Source: Niastella koreensis GR20-10 (GTDB lineage: Bacteria > Bacteroidota > Bacteroidia > Chitinophagales > Chitinophagaceae). Taken from it: 64,000 nt of DNA. The number at the start of each line of letters is the position of its first letter. Position 1 is the first letter of the stretch. A model generated the notes under the pieces. That model made no database searches. It was not told where the DNA came from and worked only from the letters and a program-made list of their open reading frames with translations. Of the stretch, positions 8,345 to 17,261 are shown piece by piece. A program made the translations under genes and the position numbers. The DNA is taken from positions 7,576,744 through 7,640,743 of the forward strand of contig NC_016609.1 of assembly GCF_000246855.1 (NCBI RefSeq), in the 5' to 3' direction.

Positions 8345-9715
8345 TCATTTAAAATGCGGGCTTACAAAGCCGAGGCTTTTTAACCCTGTTTTTACTTCCG
8401 GGCAGCTCATAAATAAATTCCACAGCAACCCGCTGCGATAATTTTCCATCATTACAACAATAGGCCCCTGATCTATAGCCAGGTACTTTTGTGGATACCA
8501 GCTAGCCGACTGGCTAAACGCATCATAAAAGCCATAAGGGCCATAGAGTTTATCTTTTTCATCGCTGTACCAATGGCGCAAGGCCTGCATAGATTGTTGT
8601 GGGGTATAGGGAAAGGAGGATAATGCTGCGGTGGGTGATATAACACCCAGATCAGTATTCTGGCCCGGCGCATGCGCGGCATAACCAGCCACGGAGTAAC
8701 TGGCAGTAAGCCCCCAGCTGTCGGGTCCATAGCATTTAAAATACTTGGGATTTTTTACGCACCAGGCATAATTGATGAGGGTTTGATTTTTATTTTCTTC
8801 CCAATAATCGGCATACCGGTCCCTTAATCCATGCGGATCGAGCCCCAGGTAGGAGTAATGCGCCCAGAACAGCGGTCCGCCATACGGCGAATCTCCCTGG
8901 TGATATAGTTGTAAAGAATAACCAAATACCGGACAGCGTGAAACAATCTGACCATTCTGCGCCCAGCCTTCGTGATATACTTCTGGCGGCACGCCATGCG
9001 TTTGCGAAGACGCCGCCAGGATATACATAATCAAACATTCATTATAACCATGCACCGGAAAATTCATTTCCCAGTTATAGGTGGGGCTCCAGTGCCAGTA
9101 CAAAACGTTTTCACCATGGCGGTACCAGTCAAACTCTACATCCTGCCACAACGTATCGATGCGGGCAGCCAGTACCTGCTCGGCAGAATCGCCTTTTGCA
9201 AAGAATTGCCGGGCACAAAGCAAGCCCTGTAACAGGAAAGAAGTTTCAACCAGGTCGCCGCCATTATCCTTACGGCCAAAGGGTTTTACCCTGCCTGTTT
9301 CTCCATACATCCAATGTGGCCAGGCTCCATGAAAACGATCGGCATTTTGCAGAAAATGAACTATTTTTTCCAGTCGTTGCCTTCCCTGACCGCGGGTAAT
9401 AAAATTGCGGTGAATCCCTACTAATAACGCCATAACACCAAAGCCACTTCCTCCGGTTGTAACCACATTTTTATCATTTTCCGGATATACATCATCAACA
9501 TTAATACGTTCCCGGGCCATACCGCTGTGCGGTTCGGCGCCCTCCCAGAAGTATTGAAAAGTTTGCTCCTGAACCTGGGTAAAAAGTTCCTCATCATCTG
9601 GGGTGAACTTTGCTTCCCCATTAATTGGCTTTTGCGAGTTCGAGCAACGGATCAATAAAAAAGAAAAAATAATCGTAATTAAGGTTAGCCTGAAACGTAT
9701 CATTGCAGCGATCAT
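8345..9715 (-). CDS. Glycoamylase-like lipoprotein, probable GH144 beta-1,2-glucanase
   Basis: A 456-residue lipoprotein: hydrophobic start and lipobox-like LLIRC (Cys about residue 24; start may be the second Met, MIRFRL). The rest is an (alpha/alpha)6-barrel glycoamylase-like domain (PF10091 type), with landmarks QTFQYFWEGAEP near 51-62, TTGGSGFGVMAL near 86-97, GGDLVETSFLLQGLL near 151-165 and HGYNECLIMYIL near 221-232. This family includes the GH144 endo-beta-1,2-glucanase first described from Chitinophaga pinensis. The adjoining SusCD pair and GH3 beta-glucosidase support a beta-1,2-glucan system. Exact specificity is inference; other glycoamylase-like proteins have unknown substrates. 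Confidence 0.8.
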   Translation of the reverse strand: MIAAMIRFRLTLITIIFSFLLIRCSNSQKPINGEAKFTPDDEELFTQVQEQTFQYFWEGAEPHSGMARERINVDDVYPENDKNVVTTGGSGFGVMALLVGIHRNFITRGQGRQRLEKIVHFLQNADRFHGAWPHWMYGETGRVKPFGRKDNGGDLVETSFLLQGLLCARQFFAKGDSAEQVLAARIDTLWQDVEFDWYRHGENVLYWHWSPTYNWEMNFPVHGYNECLIMYILAASSQTHGVPPEVYHEGWAQNGQIVSRCPVFGYSLQLYHQGDSPYGGPLFWAHYSYLGLDPHGLRDRYADYWEENKNQTLINYAWCVKNPKYFKCYGPDSWGLTASYSVAGYAAHAPGQNTDLGVISPTAALSSFPYTPQQSMQALRHWYSDEKDKLYGPYGFYDAFSQSASWYPQKYLAIDQGPIVVMMENYRSGLLWNLFMSCPEVKTGLKSLGFVSPHFK

Positions 9716-9751
9716 TTAGTTTCGGTACTTGGGCGGGTACGATCAGGTAAA

Positions 9752-11269
9752 CTATAAATTCGAGTTCAGGTCTTTTTGCGCCTGTGGTACTGGTACATAC
9801 TCCTTACCGGGCGCAAAGCCCTGCGGCGCCAATACAGTGGCAGCCTGGCCGGTGCGTATCAGGTCATTATATCTTTCTCCCCACCATTCACAGGCAAACT
9901 CAGCCCGGCGTTCGTCCAATACCTGCTGTAAGGTTACGCCTGTTACCGGGCTTAATTTTGCCCGGGTGTGTACCAGGTTATAATTCACATCACCACTCTG
10001 ACCTTTTCTGATACTTGCCTCGGCATTTAATAATAACACATCTGCATACCGTAATACGCGCACGTTGTTATTGGAACCATAGTCTGTTCTTCCCGGCGTC
10101 ATTTGATTGGCAGGCAAATAAGCCTTGCCCATGAACCGGGTTTGGGCATTCGAGTTTCCATAAATTTTATCACCAGATGGGGTGGTTACAAAGCTGTTTT
10201 CACTTGACCCTGCAAACAATACACTTGTTTTCAGGCGAACCGAATCGTTCCGGCTGTTGAAAAAGTCGACAATAGTTTGCGTAGGCGACAAAAATCCCCA
10301 TCCCGAAACAGGACTGCCTTGCTGATTCCCGCTAGGTCCCTGGAATGTAAAAAATGCGCCAGGCAGTACATTGGTTCCCGTACTGGTGCCAAAATCAGTA
10401 AACTGCAGCTCAAATAATGATTCGTCCGACAGCTTGCCCGGGATTTTCCAGAGCTGATAGAAATCCGGGAACAGGGTGAATTTGTGACTGGCGATAATAT
10501 CATTTGTAGCAGACAAAACTATATCCCAATACGAACTTCCATTATTGTTACCGGCTGCATCAGCCGCTGCTTTAGCCTTTATTAAAAGAGCGGTATATTT
10601 TGTTACAGCGCCTTTGGGTGAAGCCTGGTTAGGCCGGGCATCTGGCAGGTAGCTTATACAGGAATCCATTTCACTGATCACCCACTGGCGTATTTCCAGT
10701 ACGGTGCTTTTTGTTGTGGCCGGCAAATTATCATTGTTCTTAAGAATAGGCACATCTCCAAATACCCGTGAGATCAGGATATGCGCCCAGGCCCGGATAA
10801 CCCTTACTTCGGCTCTGTATTGATTATATAATGCCAGGTTGGTGGCATCCCCGGCAGGGATATTTGCCCGGTATTTATCGAGTTCGCCCAATGCATTGTT
10901 GCAATACAATACTACCGCATAGTGATCGACCCAGTAATTATTGTTGCCCCAGAAAGTAACCACGCCCGGATTATCGTTTTGAAAGTTTTTAATATCCGTA
11001 AGCGTTCCCTGGTCATTGGGCGACGATCCTTTGGCCACATCATCGCCACGTACTACCCGTACGCCACAATCCATCCAGTGTACAAAGCCCGGGTTTTCAC
11101 CTGCTGCTGTACGATATACCCCCGACACAGGTGAATACATAGCGCCTATATTGGTGTAATCGATGGAGGCACTATTTTGCTTGTCTTCCGTTTCGCGGTC
11201 CAGGTACTTCTTACATGCTGTTGCCTGCATCACCAGCAGTAGAAATAAAATATATTTAGTTGTGTTCAT
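9752..11269 (-). CDS. SusD/RagB-family outer-membrane glycan-binding lipoprotein
   Basis: SusD-like proteins sit on the cell surface as a lid on their SusC transporter and bind the glycan. The 505-residue protein has a signal peptide with lipobox near QATACKKYLD (Cys about 19), the TPR-rich SusD fold, and the C-terminal signature VLDERRAEFACEWWGERYNDLIRTG. It lies 18 bases downstream of the SusC gene and upstream of the glycosidases, the normal PUL order. Confidence 0.95.
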   Translation of the reverse strand: MNTTKYILFLLLVMQATACKKYLDRETEDKQNSASIDYTNIGAMYSPVSGVYRTAAGENPGFVHWMDCGVRVVRGDDVAKGSSPNDQGTLTDIKNFQNDNPGVVTFWGNNNYWVDHYAVVLYCNNALGELDKYRANIPAGDATNLALYNQYRAEVRVIRAWAHILISRVFGDVPILKNNDNLPATTKSTVLEIRQWVISEMDSCISYLPDARPNQASPKGAVTKYTALLIKAKAAADAAGNNNGSSYWDIVLSATNDIIASHKFTLFPDFYQLWKIPGKLSDESLFELQFTDFGTSTGTNVLPGAFFTFQGPSGNQQGSPVSGWGFLSPTQTIVDFFNSRNDSVRLKTSVLFAGSSENSFVTTPSGDKIYGNSNAQTRFMGKAYLPANQMTPGRTDYGSNNNVRVLRYADVLLLNAEASIRKGQSGDVNYNLVHTRAKLSPVTGVTLQQVLDERRAEFACEWWGERYNDLIRTGQAATVLAPQGFAPGKEYVPVPQAQKDLNSNL

Positions 11270-11287
11270 GATCCTTCGTAATTAAGG

Positions 11288-14200
11288 TTAATAAGTAATT
11301 CTTACCCCAAGTGAATAAACTGCGGTAGTGGGATAAACATTAGTATCGTAGCCAAACGAGGTGTTTTGGGTATAGGTGGAATTGGATAGAATTGCGGTCC
11401 GGTCTTTCGGAAGCTGAGCCGGCGTGGCTATTTCAGGCGTAACGCCCGAGTACCTGGTCCAGATAACCGGGCGATCGGCGGTAGCATATATCCTGAAGGA
11501 AGCGCCATTTGTTCCACCTACTTTGAAATTGTAGCCCAGTTGTATATTCTGCAATCGCAGGTAAGCGCCGTTCTCTACAAAAAATGAACTTGGACTGTTA
11601 TTCCATGATTGCGTGGTAGCAATAGCAGAAGGATATTTATTGGTAGAACCTTCGCCAGTCCACAAGCTGGTTACAAACTTTTCATCCCCGTTCATGTCAG
11701 GGAATTTTTGCCGGGTAGCCCGGTTATTGTTCAGGATATAACTTCCTCCTACACCCTGGAAGAAAATGCTCAGGTCAAAATTTTTGTAATCCGCGCCAAG
11801 ATTAAACCCATAATTGATTTTGGGAAGATAACTGCCCAGGTTTACCCGGTCCAGCTCATCGATCTTTTTATCATTGTTCACATCTACATACTTGAAGTAG
11901 CCTGGCTTTACTCCATTGGCAACCGCATTAGGGTCGGCATTTACTTCGGCCTGATTCTGGTAAATACCTGCTACCTGGTATCCATAAAAGAAGTTGAATG
12001 GATCTCCTACCTGCGACAGGGTTGGGAACTCGGCCAACCCACCCGGGATGTTTTTAAGGCCGTTCAGGTCAATCACCTCATTTTTTACAGTGGTAATATT
12101 TCCGCCTATATGATAGCCCAGCCCGCCTATTTTATCGGCCCAATCCAATGTTACTTCTATGCCGCTGTTATTTACCTTACCCCAGTTACCATATACTTTT
12201 ATATTGCTTATATAAGGGAAAGTTCTTTCAAATGCCAGGTCGCTTGTTTGGCGGTGATAATAATCCACCGAACCTTTCAATCGCTTGTTCAAAAGTGAAA
12301 AGTCAATACCGCCATCCCACTCGGTCACTACTTCCCATTTTACCGTACCAAATAAAGGATCGATGCGATAACCGGTAACCGGTACGCCATTACTGGTAGC
12401 GGTGCTGTTGAAAATGCCTGAATAATCATTGCCACTGTACACAACTGCATAACCAGAGCTTGGTGGCACATTGTCGTTACCCAGTTTTCCCCAGGATCCG
12501 CGAAGCTTCAACAGGTCGAATATTTTGTTGTCCTTCATAAAGTCTTCATCCGACAGCACCCAGCCCACACCAACTGAAGGGAAGTAGCCCCATTTTTCCT
12601 GGTATTTCGACGTTCCATCGGCGCGGAAAGTAGCCGTTAATAAATACTTACCGGCATAGTTATACTCCAATCTGCCAAAATAAGAAAGTGAGGTATTCCT
12701 GAAACCCGTTTCATTATAACCATTCGACCGGCGGGAACCCTGGTCCGCATACCAGTATATTTGGCTAGGCGGTATACTATCGGTGATCACCTGGGTTGAC
12801 CTGAACTGTTCCTGCCGGGCCGATTGACCCAACAATACGGTCCAATGGTGTTTGTCTTTACTGTCTTTGTAGGTAATTAAATTATCCAGGATGTAATTCT
12901 GTGTTCTATCCTCTGTGGTAGTTAACACTGATACCCGCGCCTGCTGAATATTATCAACATAGTATTCAGGCAGGTAATTCTGGTTCAGGTTAGAACCATA
13001 GCGCTGGCTTAACTGGGAGCGAACAGACAATTTATTTTTTATGATATCTGCTTCCAGGTAAACGGACGGCAGCACCTGGAATCCTTTTGTTTTGTCGTAC
13101 CAGTATTTGGCAGCAGCAACCGGGTTATTAAAAACGCCGTTGTTAAACCCAAGCGTGGAAGAAGAAGTATATTTATCAGGCTTTGCCAATGTATTGGTAG
13201 GATCGAACACCGGGTATAATGGCGAAGCCATATACGCCAGTGAAAAAGCACCGTTATTTGGATTCTGTTGGGTGAAATTGGTGAAATGCGCCGTGATACC
13301 CATCTTTAAAAAATCATACGGTTTGGCTTCTATTTGAAAACGGCCGTTATATCTTTTATAGCTGTTATCGGTTTCCATAACACCATCCTGGTAAAAGTAA
13401 TTCAACCCAAGTGTGTAGTTTACTTTAGCCGAGCCGCTACTTATATCCAGGCTGTGGTTGTGCATGAGCGCTGAGCTCTTCAACAATTCATCATACCAGT
13501 CAGTATTGGTGGTTGGGTTTACGCCACTACCGCCAAATTTGGCAACTGAATTGGTAACGCGGATAGAATCTGCTGAAGTTTGCTTGGCCAGCTCCATCGC
13601 TGCATATTGCGATCCATTGGCCAGTTTATAATTACCTGAAGGCTTTTGCACACCAAAGTACCCGTTATAGGTTACCCGGGTCTTTTGATTGTACTTTCCT
13701 TTTTTGGTAGTGATAATTACAACGCCGTTTGCGGCCCGCACCCCGTAAATGGCAGCCGCGGAGGCATCTTTTAAGACCGACATTTCACCAATATCATTGG
13801 GATTTAAAAAGTCGATATTGTCAACGAACATCCCATCCACTACATACAAGGGCGAAGTGTTATTGAACGAACCAACCCCTCTGATGCGTACAGTAGGCGT
13901 ACCGCCCGGTGCTCCGGTAGTAATAACCTGAACGCCTGTTACACTGCCTTGCAATGCCTGCATGGGGCTTGCTGTGGTGCGCTTTACCAACTCTTCCGTA
14001 TTCACCACCGCAACCGGGGCCGTCAGGTCTCTTTTTGTGCTGGTACCATAACCTACTACAATTACCTGTTGCAGCGATGAGGCGTCGGCTGCTTTCAATG
14101 TGACGTTGATGGTAGCGCGCCCATTAACGGCTTCTTCCTGCGTTTCAAAACCCAGCGAAGAAATTACCAGCACCGCACTATCCGGTACTGTCAATGCATA

Positions 14201-14689
14201 ATTGCCTGCCCCATCGGTAGTGGTGCCAATGCTTGTATTCTTGACAATCACCGATGCACCGGCCACCGGTTCGCCTGTAGTACCGGTAACCCTGCCCGTT
14301 ACCCTTATGTCCTGCATTACAGCCAACCCTGTTTTTAGAATCACCAGGTTATTGGCCATTAATTGATAGGAGAGGCCGGTATTGTTCAACAACCTGTTTA
14401 ACACTTCAGTTACTTCGGCATTAACCATTGTGAGTGTTATGCGGGGAGCATTGGTCACCAGTTTTTCATTATACAGAAACCGGTAGTTGCTGTTCTTTTC
14501 TATAAATGATAAAGCTCTTTTTAATTGGGTCGACTGAAAGTCAACACTGATCCTGTTTTGAGAATAGCCACCGGCTGTAACATGAAGACAACTGATTAGT
14601 ATTATAGCGAATGCAAGCTTCATAATCCGGACGAACTTTAGGAAAAGCGGGTCCCTGCCGAAACTCAGCGGAATTCCGTTTTTTTTCAT
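11288..14689 (-). CDS. SusC/RagA-family TonB-dependent outer-membrane transporter with STN signalling domain
   Basis: A 1133-residue TonB-linked transporter for oligosaccharides. After the signal region (to about residue 43) there is an STN domain (about 50-120, IEKNSNYRFLYNEKL), then a carboxypeptidase-D regulatory-like domain (about 130-205, VSGTVT-type fold seen as GRVTGTTGEPVAGASVIV), then the plug with IVVGYGTSTKRDLT (TonB-box region) and the SusC signature VLKDASAAAIYGVRAANGVV, then the beta-barrel. The STN domain is the part that passes a substrate signal to an anti-sigma factor; the FecR and ECF sigma genes lie just upstream, so the locus is most likely controlled by trans-envelope signalling. 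Confidence 0.96.
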   Translation of the reverse strand: MKKNGIPLSFGRDPLFLKFVRIMKLAFAIILISCLHVTAGGYSQNRISVDFQSTQLKRALSFIEKNSNYRFLYNEKLVTNAPRITLTMVNAEVTEVLNRLLNNTGLSYQLMANNLVILKTGLAVMQDIRVTGRVTGTTGEPVAGASVIVKNTSIGTTTDGAGNYALTVPDSAVLVISSLGFETQEEAVNGRATINVTLKAADASSLQQVIVVGYGTSTKRDLTAPVAVVNTEELVKRTTASPMQALQGSVTGVQVITTGAPGGTPTVRIRGVGSFNNTSPLYVVDGMFVDNIDFLNPNDIGEMSVLKDASAAAIYGVRAANGVVIITTKKGKYNQKTRVTYNGYFGVQKPSGNYKLANGSQYAAMELAKQTSADSIRVTNSVAKFGGSGVNPTTNTDWYDELLKSSALMHNHSLDISSGSAKVNYTLGLNYFYQDGVMETDNSYKRYNGRFQIEAKPYDFLKMGITAHFTNFTQQNPNNGAFSLAYMASPLYPVFDPTNTLAKPDKYTSSSTLGFNNGVFNNPVAAAKYWYDKTKGFQVLPSVYLEADIIKNKLSVRSQLSQRYGSNLNQNYLPEYYVDNIQQARVSVLTTTEDRTQNYILDNLITYKDSKDKHHWTVLLGQSARQEQFRSTQVITDSIPPSQIYWYADQGSRRSNGYNETGFRNTSLSYFGRLEYNYAGKYLLTATFRADGTSKYQEKWGYFPSVGVGWVLSDEDFMKDNKIFDLLKLRGSWGKLGNDNVPPSSGYAVVYSGNDYSGIFNSTATSNGVPVTGYRIDPLFGTVKWEVVTEWDGGIDFSLLNKRLKGSVDYYHRQTSDLAFERTFPYISNIKVYGNWGKVNNSGIEVTLDWADKIGGLGYHIGGNITTVKNEVIDLNGLKNIPGGLAEFPTLSQVGDPFNFFYGYQVAGIYQNQAEVNADPNAVANGVKPGYFKYVDVNNDKKIDELDRVNLGSYLPKINYGFNLGADYKNFDLSIFFQGVGGSYILNNNRATRQKFPDMNGDEKFVTSLWTGEGSTNKYPSAIATTQSWNNSPSSFFVENGAYLRLQNIQLGYNFKVGGTNGASFRIYATADRPVIWTRYSGVTPEIATPAQLPKDRTAILSNSTYTQNTSFGYDTNVYPTTAVYSLGVRITY

Positions 14690-14769
14690 ACTTTGTTAAT
14701 TGGAAGGTTAAATAATAGGTGTTTCCTGCGCCTAAACAGGAAATCTCATTTCAGCCTGTATTTTACCTG

Positions 14770-14797
14770 GCGGGATCTCACTGCAATGAGGTTCCGC
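14770..14797. other. Hairpin upstream of the SusC gene
   Basis: GCGGGATCTCA at 14770-14780 and TGAGGTTCCGC at 14787-14797 pair with one mismatch around a 6-base loop. On the plus strand it is followed by TTTTTATT, as in a terminator, but no plus-strand gene precedes it. It may be a leader structure of the susC messenger. Confidence 0.4.
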
Positions 14798-14855
14798 TTT
14801 TTATTACAGGCTTATGAACTGTTGTTATTCATTTGCAATCGTTTTGATTTTTAAA

Positions 14856-15995
14856 TCATCTGCCTATCGTTATTTTATTTCCATGTATGGTATAATGAAA
14901 AGGGGTTGTTACGCTCATGTAATCAAGGGCCTGTTGTATGGTTTCAGTTGTAAAAGAGCCAGACATCGGCTCGGTTTTTAATTTTACATCCTTAAATACG
15001 ATTTCCACATTGTACCAGCGTTCCATTTTTTCAGCTATATCAGCAAACAATTCATTATCAAAAATCAGTTTGTTTTGCACCCACGCGGTTTCTATAACCG
15101 TGGTATCCTTATAAGTTAAATTGCTGAGCGATACAAAGGGCTGATGGCTGCTGCCAGTCTTATCTGCTTTACCGGCAGTGGTTTCATTCGTTGCTGAATT
15201 TTTTACCACCAGTTTTTCATTGGGGCGTAATAGGAACTTTTTTTCGGGCTGGTTATGCACCTGTACTTCTACTTTGCCATGTATGAGGCTGGTTTCGGTT
15301 TGTTTATCTTTGGGATACGCTTTTACATTAAAGGCGGTGCCCAGCACGCGTACATCAATATATTGAGTATGGATAATAAAGGGCACGCGTTGTTTTGTTC
15401 CGGGAACTGTTACTGGCTTTACTTCAAAAAATGCCTCGCCACTTAATTCTACCTCGCGTATATCGCCGCCAAAATCCCTATTATAGCTAAGTTTACTGCC
15501 TGCATTCAACCAAACCTTTGATCCATCGGGTAAATTGATGGTTGATTTAGATCCGTTGAGCGTACTTACCACCATAGGCTCTGCGGTTTGCACCACGGGA
15601 AAAGGGCGGGCAGCAACTGCCCGTTTTGTTTCTGAATTATACCAATAAATGATTACTACCATAAGTACAGCGGCTGCAATACTTACGATCATCATTTTTT
15701 TTCGGGAATACTTTTGAGTAACTGAATATGTATGTCCGGGTTGAAGTGCGGGATCCTCATCAGGATGGTCCCAGTCTGTGGTGGTTGATCTTAATCTACT
15801 GACATGACGGTTAAATGCCTCCTCTGCATCATTGTTTACAGGTGTAGGCAAATTCCATAAGTCAGTTATGTTTTGAAGTGCATAGTGCATATCAGGGTCG
15901 CTACGCAACAGACCCTCCAGTTCGTTCAACTCATCGGCGCTTGCCTCACCAGCCAGTTTTTTACCAATTAAAAACCAGGTTCTGTCCTTACTCAT
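14856..15995 (-). CDS. FecR-family anti-sigma factor
   Basis: FecR proteins hold an ECF sigma factor and release it when the partner outer-membrane transporter binds substrate. The start is taken at the ATG at 15995 (MSKDRTWFLIGKKLAGEA, 379 residues) because a longer frame would run into the sigma gene and encodes implausible residues. A cytoplasmic helical domain (about 1-90) precedes one membrane helix (about 100-120, KKMMIVSIAAAVLMVVIIYWY), then the periplasmic FecR domain (about 150-250, LPDGSKVWLNAGSKLSY) and a C-terminal STN-like/DUF4974 domain near 305-379. It is 106 bases downstream of the ECF sigma gene. Confidence 0.93.
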   Translation of the reverse strand: MSKDRTWFLIGKKLAGEASADELNELEGLLRSDPDMHYALQNITDLWNLPTPVNNDAEEAFNRHVSRLRSTTTDWDHPDEDPALQPGHTYSVTQKYSRKKMMIVSIAAAVLMVVIIYWYNSETKRAVAARPFPVVQTAEPMVVSTLNGSKSTINLPDGSKVWLNAGSKLSYNRDFGGDIREVELSGEAFFEVKPVTVPGTKQRVPFIIHTQYIDVRVLGTAFNVKAYPKDKQTETSLIHGKVEVQVHNQPEKKFLLRPNEKLVVKNSATNETTAGKADKTGSSHQPFVSLSNLTYKDTTVIETAWVQNKLIFDNELFADIAEKMERWYNVEIVFKDVKLKTEPMSGSFTTETIQQALDYMSVTTPFHYTIHGNKITIGR

Positions 15996-16101
15996 TGTGT
16001 ATAATAGATATACACATAAGGACACTACTGTAAAAAGCATACCCCTAAACCAGCGAAAGATTTTTTTACATAGGTAGCGGGGGGGAATATCCGGCCATGG
16101 C

Positions 16102-16671
16102 TTATGAAGACATAGTAGTTCGAATATCAAAATGAATGGCCAGCCCAATTTTACGGATGGCAATAGCCATTTGATTTTCAACCGTCTTCACAGAAATATG
16201 CAATAGGTCTGCCACTTCCCGGTACTTGAGGCCATCCTCCTTTATCAGTTTGAAGATAAGTTGGCAGCGGGGCGGCAGGTCATTGATAGCTTTTTGCACC
16301 CGGTTCATCATTTCGGCCGTAAGCATTAATTTTTCAGGGTTGAAATAAATGCTTTGCAACTGCACGAAGTATTGATCGGGTTGCATAATGATCTTTTTCC
16401 GGGTACGCAGGTAGTTGAGGGCGCCGTTGCGGGTACTGATAAAGAGGTATAGTTTGAGGTTATTAATACGGGTAAGGCCAGCCCTTTTCTTCCATACCTT
16501 TATAAATACATCAGAAACGATTTCTTCCGCCACTTCGTGGGAACGGACAATGGAAGCGGCAAACTGCTGCAGGGACTTATAGAAATGGGCAAACAGTTCC
16601 TTATACGCGGACTGGTCGTCAAAAAGCGCAATGCGCTGTTGCAGTTCCGGAATGTTGGCGCTGGCAAGCAT
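16102..16671 (-). CDS. ECF-type RNA polymerase sigma factor (Bacteroidota PUL family)
   Basis: A 189-residue extracytoplasmic-function sigma factor. Region 2 covers about 20-90 (YKELFAHFYKSLQQFAASIV, with ISDVFIKVW-like EEIVSDVFIKVWKKR) and region 4 about 125-180 (LPPRCQLIFKLIKEDGLKYREVADLL then ISVKTVENQMAIAIRKI), which reads the -35 element. It should activate the susC-susD-glycosidase operon in answer to the FecR anti-sigma encoded next. Start is the ATG at 16671. Confidence 0.95.
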   Translation of the reverse strand: MLASANIPELQQRIALFDDQSAYKELFAHFYKSLQQFAASIVRSHEVAEEIVSDVFIKVWKKRAGLTRINNLKLYLFISTRNGALNYLRTRKKIIMQPDQYFVQLQSIYFNPEKLMLTAEMMNRVQKAINDLPPRCQLIFKLIKEDGLKYREVADLLHISVKTVENQMAIAIRKIGLAIHFDIRTTMSS

Positions 16672-16812
16672 AATAAAAAACTGCTAATCGTTCTGAAAAA
16701 AAGACCAAATGGTTGGTCGGAAAGCTGCTGCTAAGATAATTTAAAAATTAAATGAGATTTCTGTCATGTACTGAACGAATTTATCTAATTTTGCTGCTCT
16801 TTGAAACGAAAT

Positions 16813-16886
16813 GGATCCTTAGCTCAGACGGTTAGAGCATCTGACTCATAATCAGAGGGTCGCTGGTTCGATCCCAGCAGGATCCA
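16813..16886 (+). tRNA. tRNA with CAT anticodon (Met, or Ile2)
   Basis: A complete cloverleaf: acceptor GGATCCT pairs with AGGATCC (16879-16885), discriminator A at 16886, D arm AGCTCAGACGGTTAGAGC, anticodon stem TCTGA/TCAGA around loop CTCATAA, T arm GCTGGTTCGATCCCAGC. The CAT anticodon means elongator Met, or Ile2 if the C is modified to lysidine; the sequence alone does not settle this. CCA is not encoded. Next to it lies a degenerate copy. Confidence 0.93.
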
Positions 16887-16905
16887 CAGCTTTTTGATTT
16901 AGAAC

Positions 16906-16983
16906 GAATCCACTTAGCTCGGACGGTTAGAGCATCCCGACGCAGTCGGGAGGGTCTCCCGATAGATATCGGTAAGGATCCAC
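16906..16983 (+). pseudogene. tRNA-like copy with anticodon and T arms replaced by palindromes
   Basis: It keeps the D-arm region of the neighbouring tRNA (TTAGCTCGGACGGTTAGAGC, one mismatch) and the 3' acceptor AAGGATCC-A, but the anticodon arm is CCCGA-CGCAG-TCGGG (16936-16950) and the T arm is CCGATA-GA-TATCGG (16959-16972). The 5-base loop carries no normal 7-base anticodon loop, so it is unlikely to decode. CCCGA/TCGGG and CCGATA/TATCGG palindromes recur in Bacteroidota intergenic DNA. Confidence 0.65.
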
Positions 16984-17023
16984 ACTAGTTCTTATTTCAT
17001 GTTGACTTTCTCCTCCAAAAAAT

Positions 17024-17046
17024 TATCGGGAGGGTTAGAGTATCCC
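17024..17046 (+). repeat. Fragment of the tRNA-like repeat
   Basis: ATCGGGAGGGTTAGAGTATCCC repeats the GGTTAGAG(C/T)ATCCC and TCGGGAGGG words of the degenerate tRNA copy at 16906-16983 in a rearranged order. The rest of 16984-17175 holds no gene. Confidence 0.45.
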
Positions 17047-17175
17047 TTACACAAGACTGCCAGTTCTTTGGTCGATTAATACAGGGGCTCTGTAGTGTAA
17101 AATTCCTTGTTTGACGTATCGCTCCCCGATAGCCGCAGGAACGGTTCGTAATAAAGTCAACCAATTACCTCTTTT

Positions 17176-17201
17176 GCCCATGGCTTGCTATGGGCTTTTT
17201 T
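17176..17201 (+). terminator. Rho-independent terminator-like hairpin
   Basis: GCCCAT, loop GGCTTGCT, ATGGGC, then TTTTTT. It would end transcription from the tRNA region before the downstream outer-membrane gene. Confidence 0.6.
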
Positions 17202-17234
17202 GTAACCTTAACCTTTCATTAACCCTGTGAAAGA

Positions 17235-17242
17235 TACTTTTG
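17235..17242 (+). promoter_or_regulatory. Candidate -7 element (TAnnTTTG) of the outer-membrane gene
   Basis: TACTTTTG matches the Bacteroidota -7 consensus TAnnTTTG and ends 19 bases before the ATG at 17262. No TTTG sits at the ideal distance upstream (nearest at 17199-17202, too far), so support is partial. Confidence 0.35.
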
Positions 17243-17261
17243 ACAATCATTTGAGAACAGT

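Noticed and set aside
16102-16181. Longer N-terminus of the FecR protein overlapping the sigma gene
   Set aside because: The added residues look like translated spacer and the ATG at 15995 gives the usual start.
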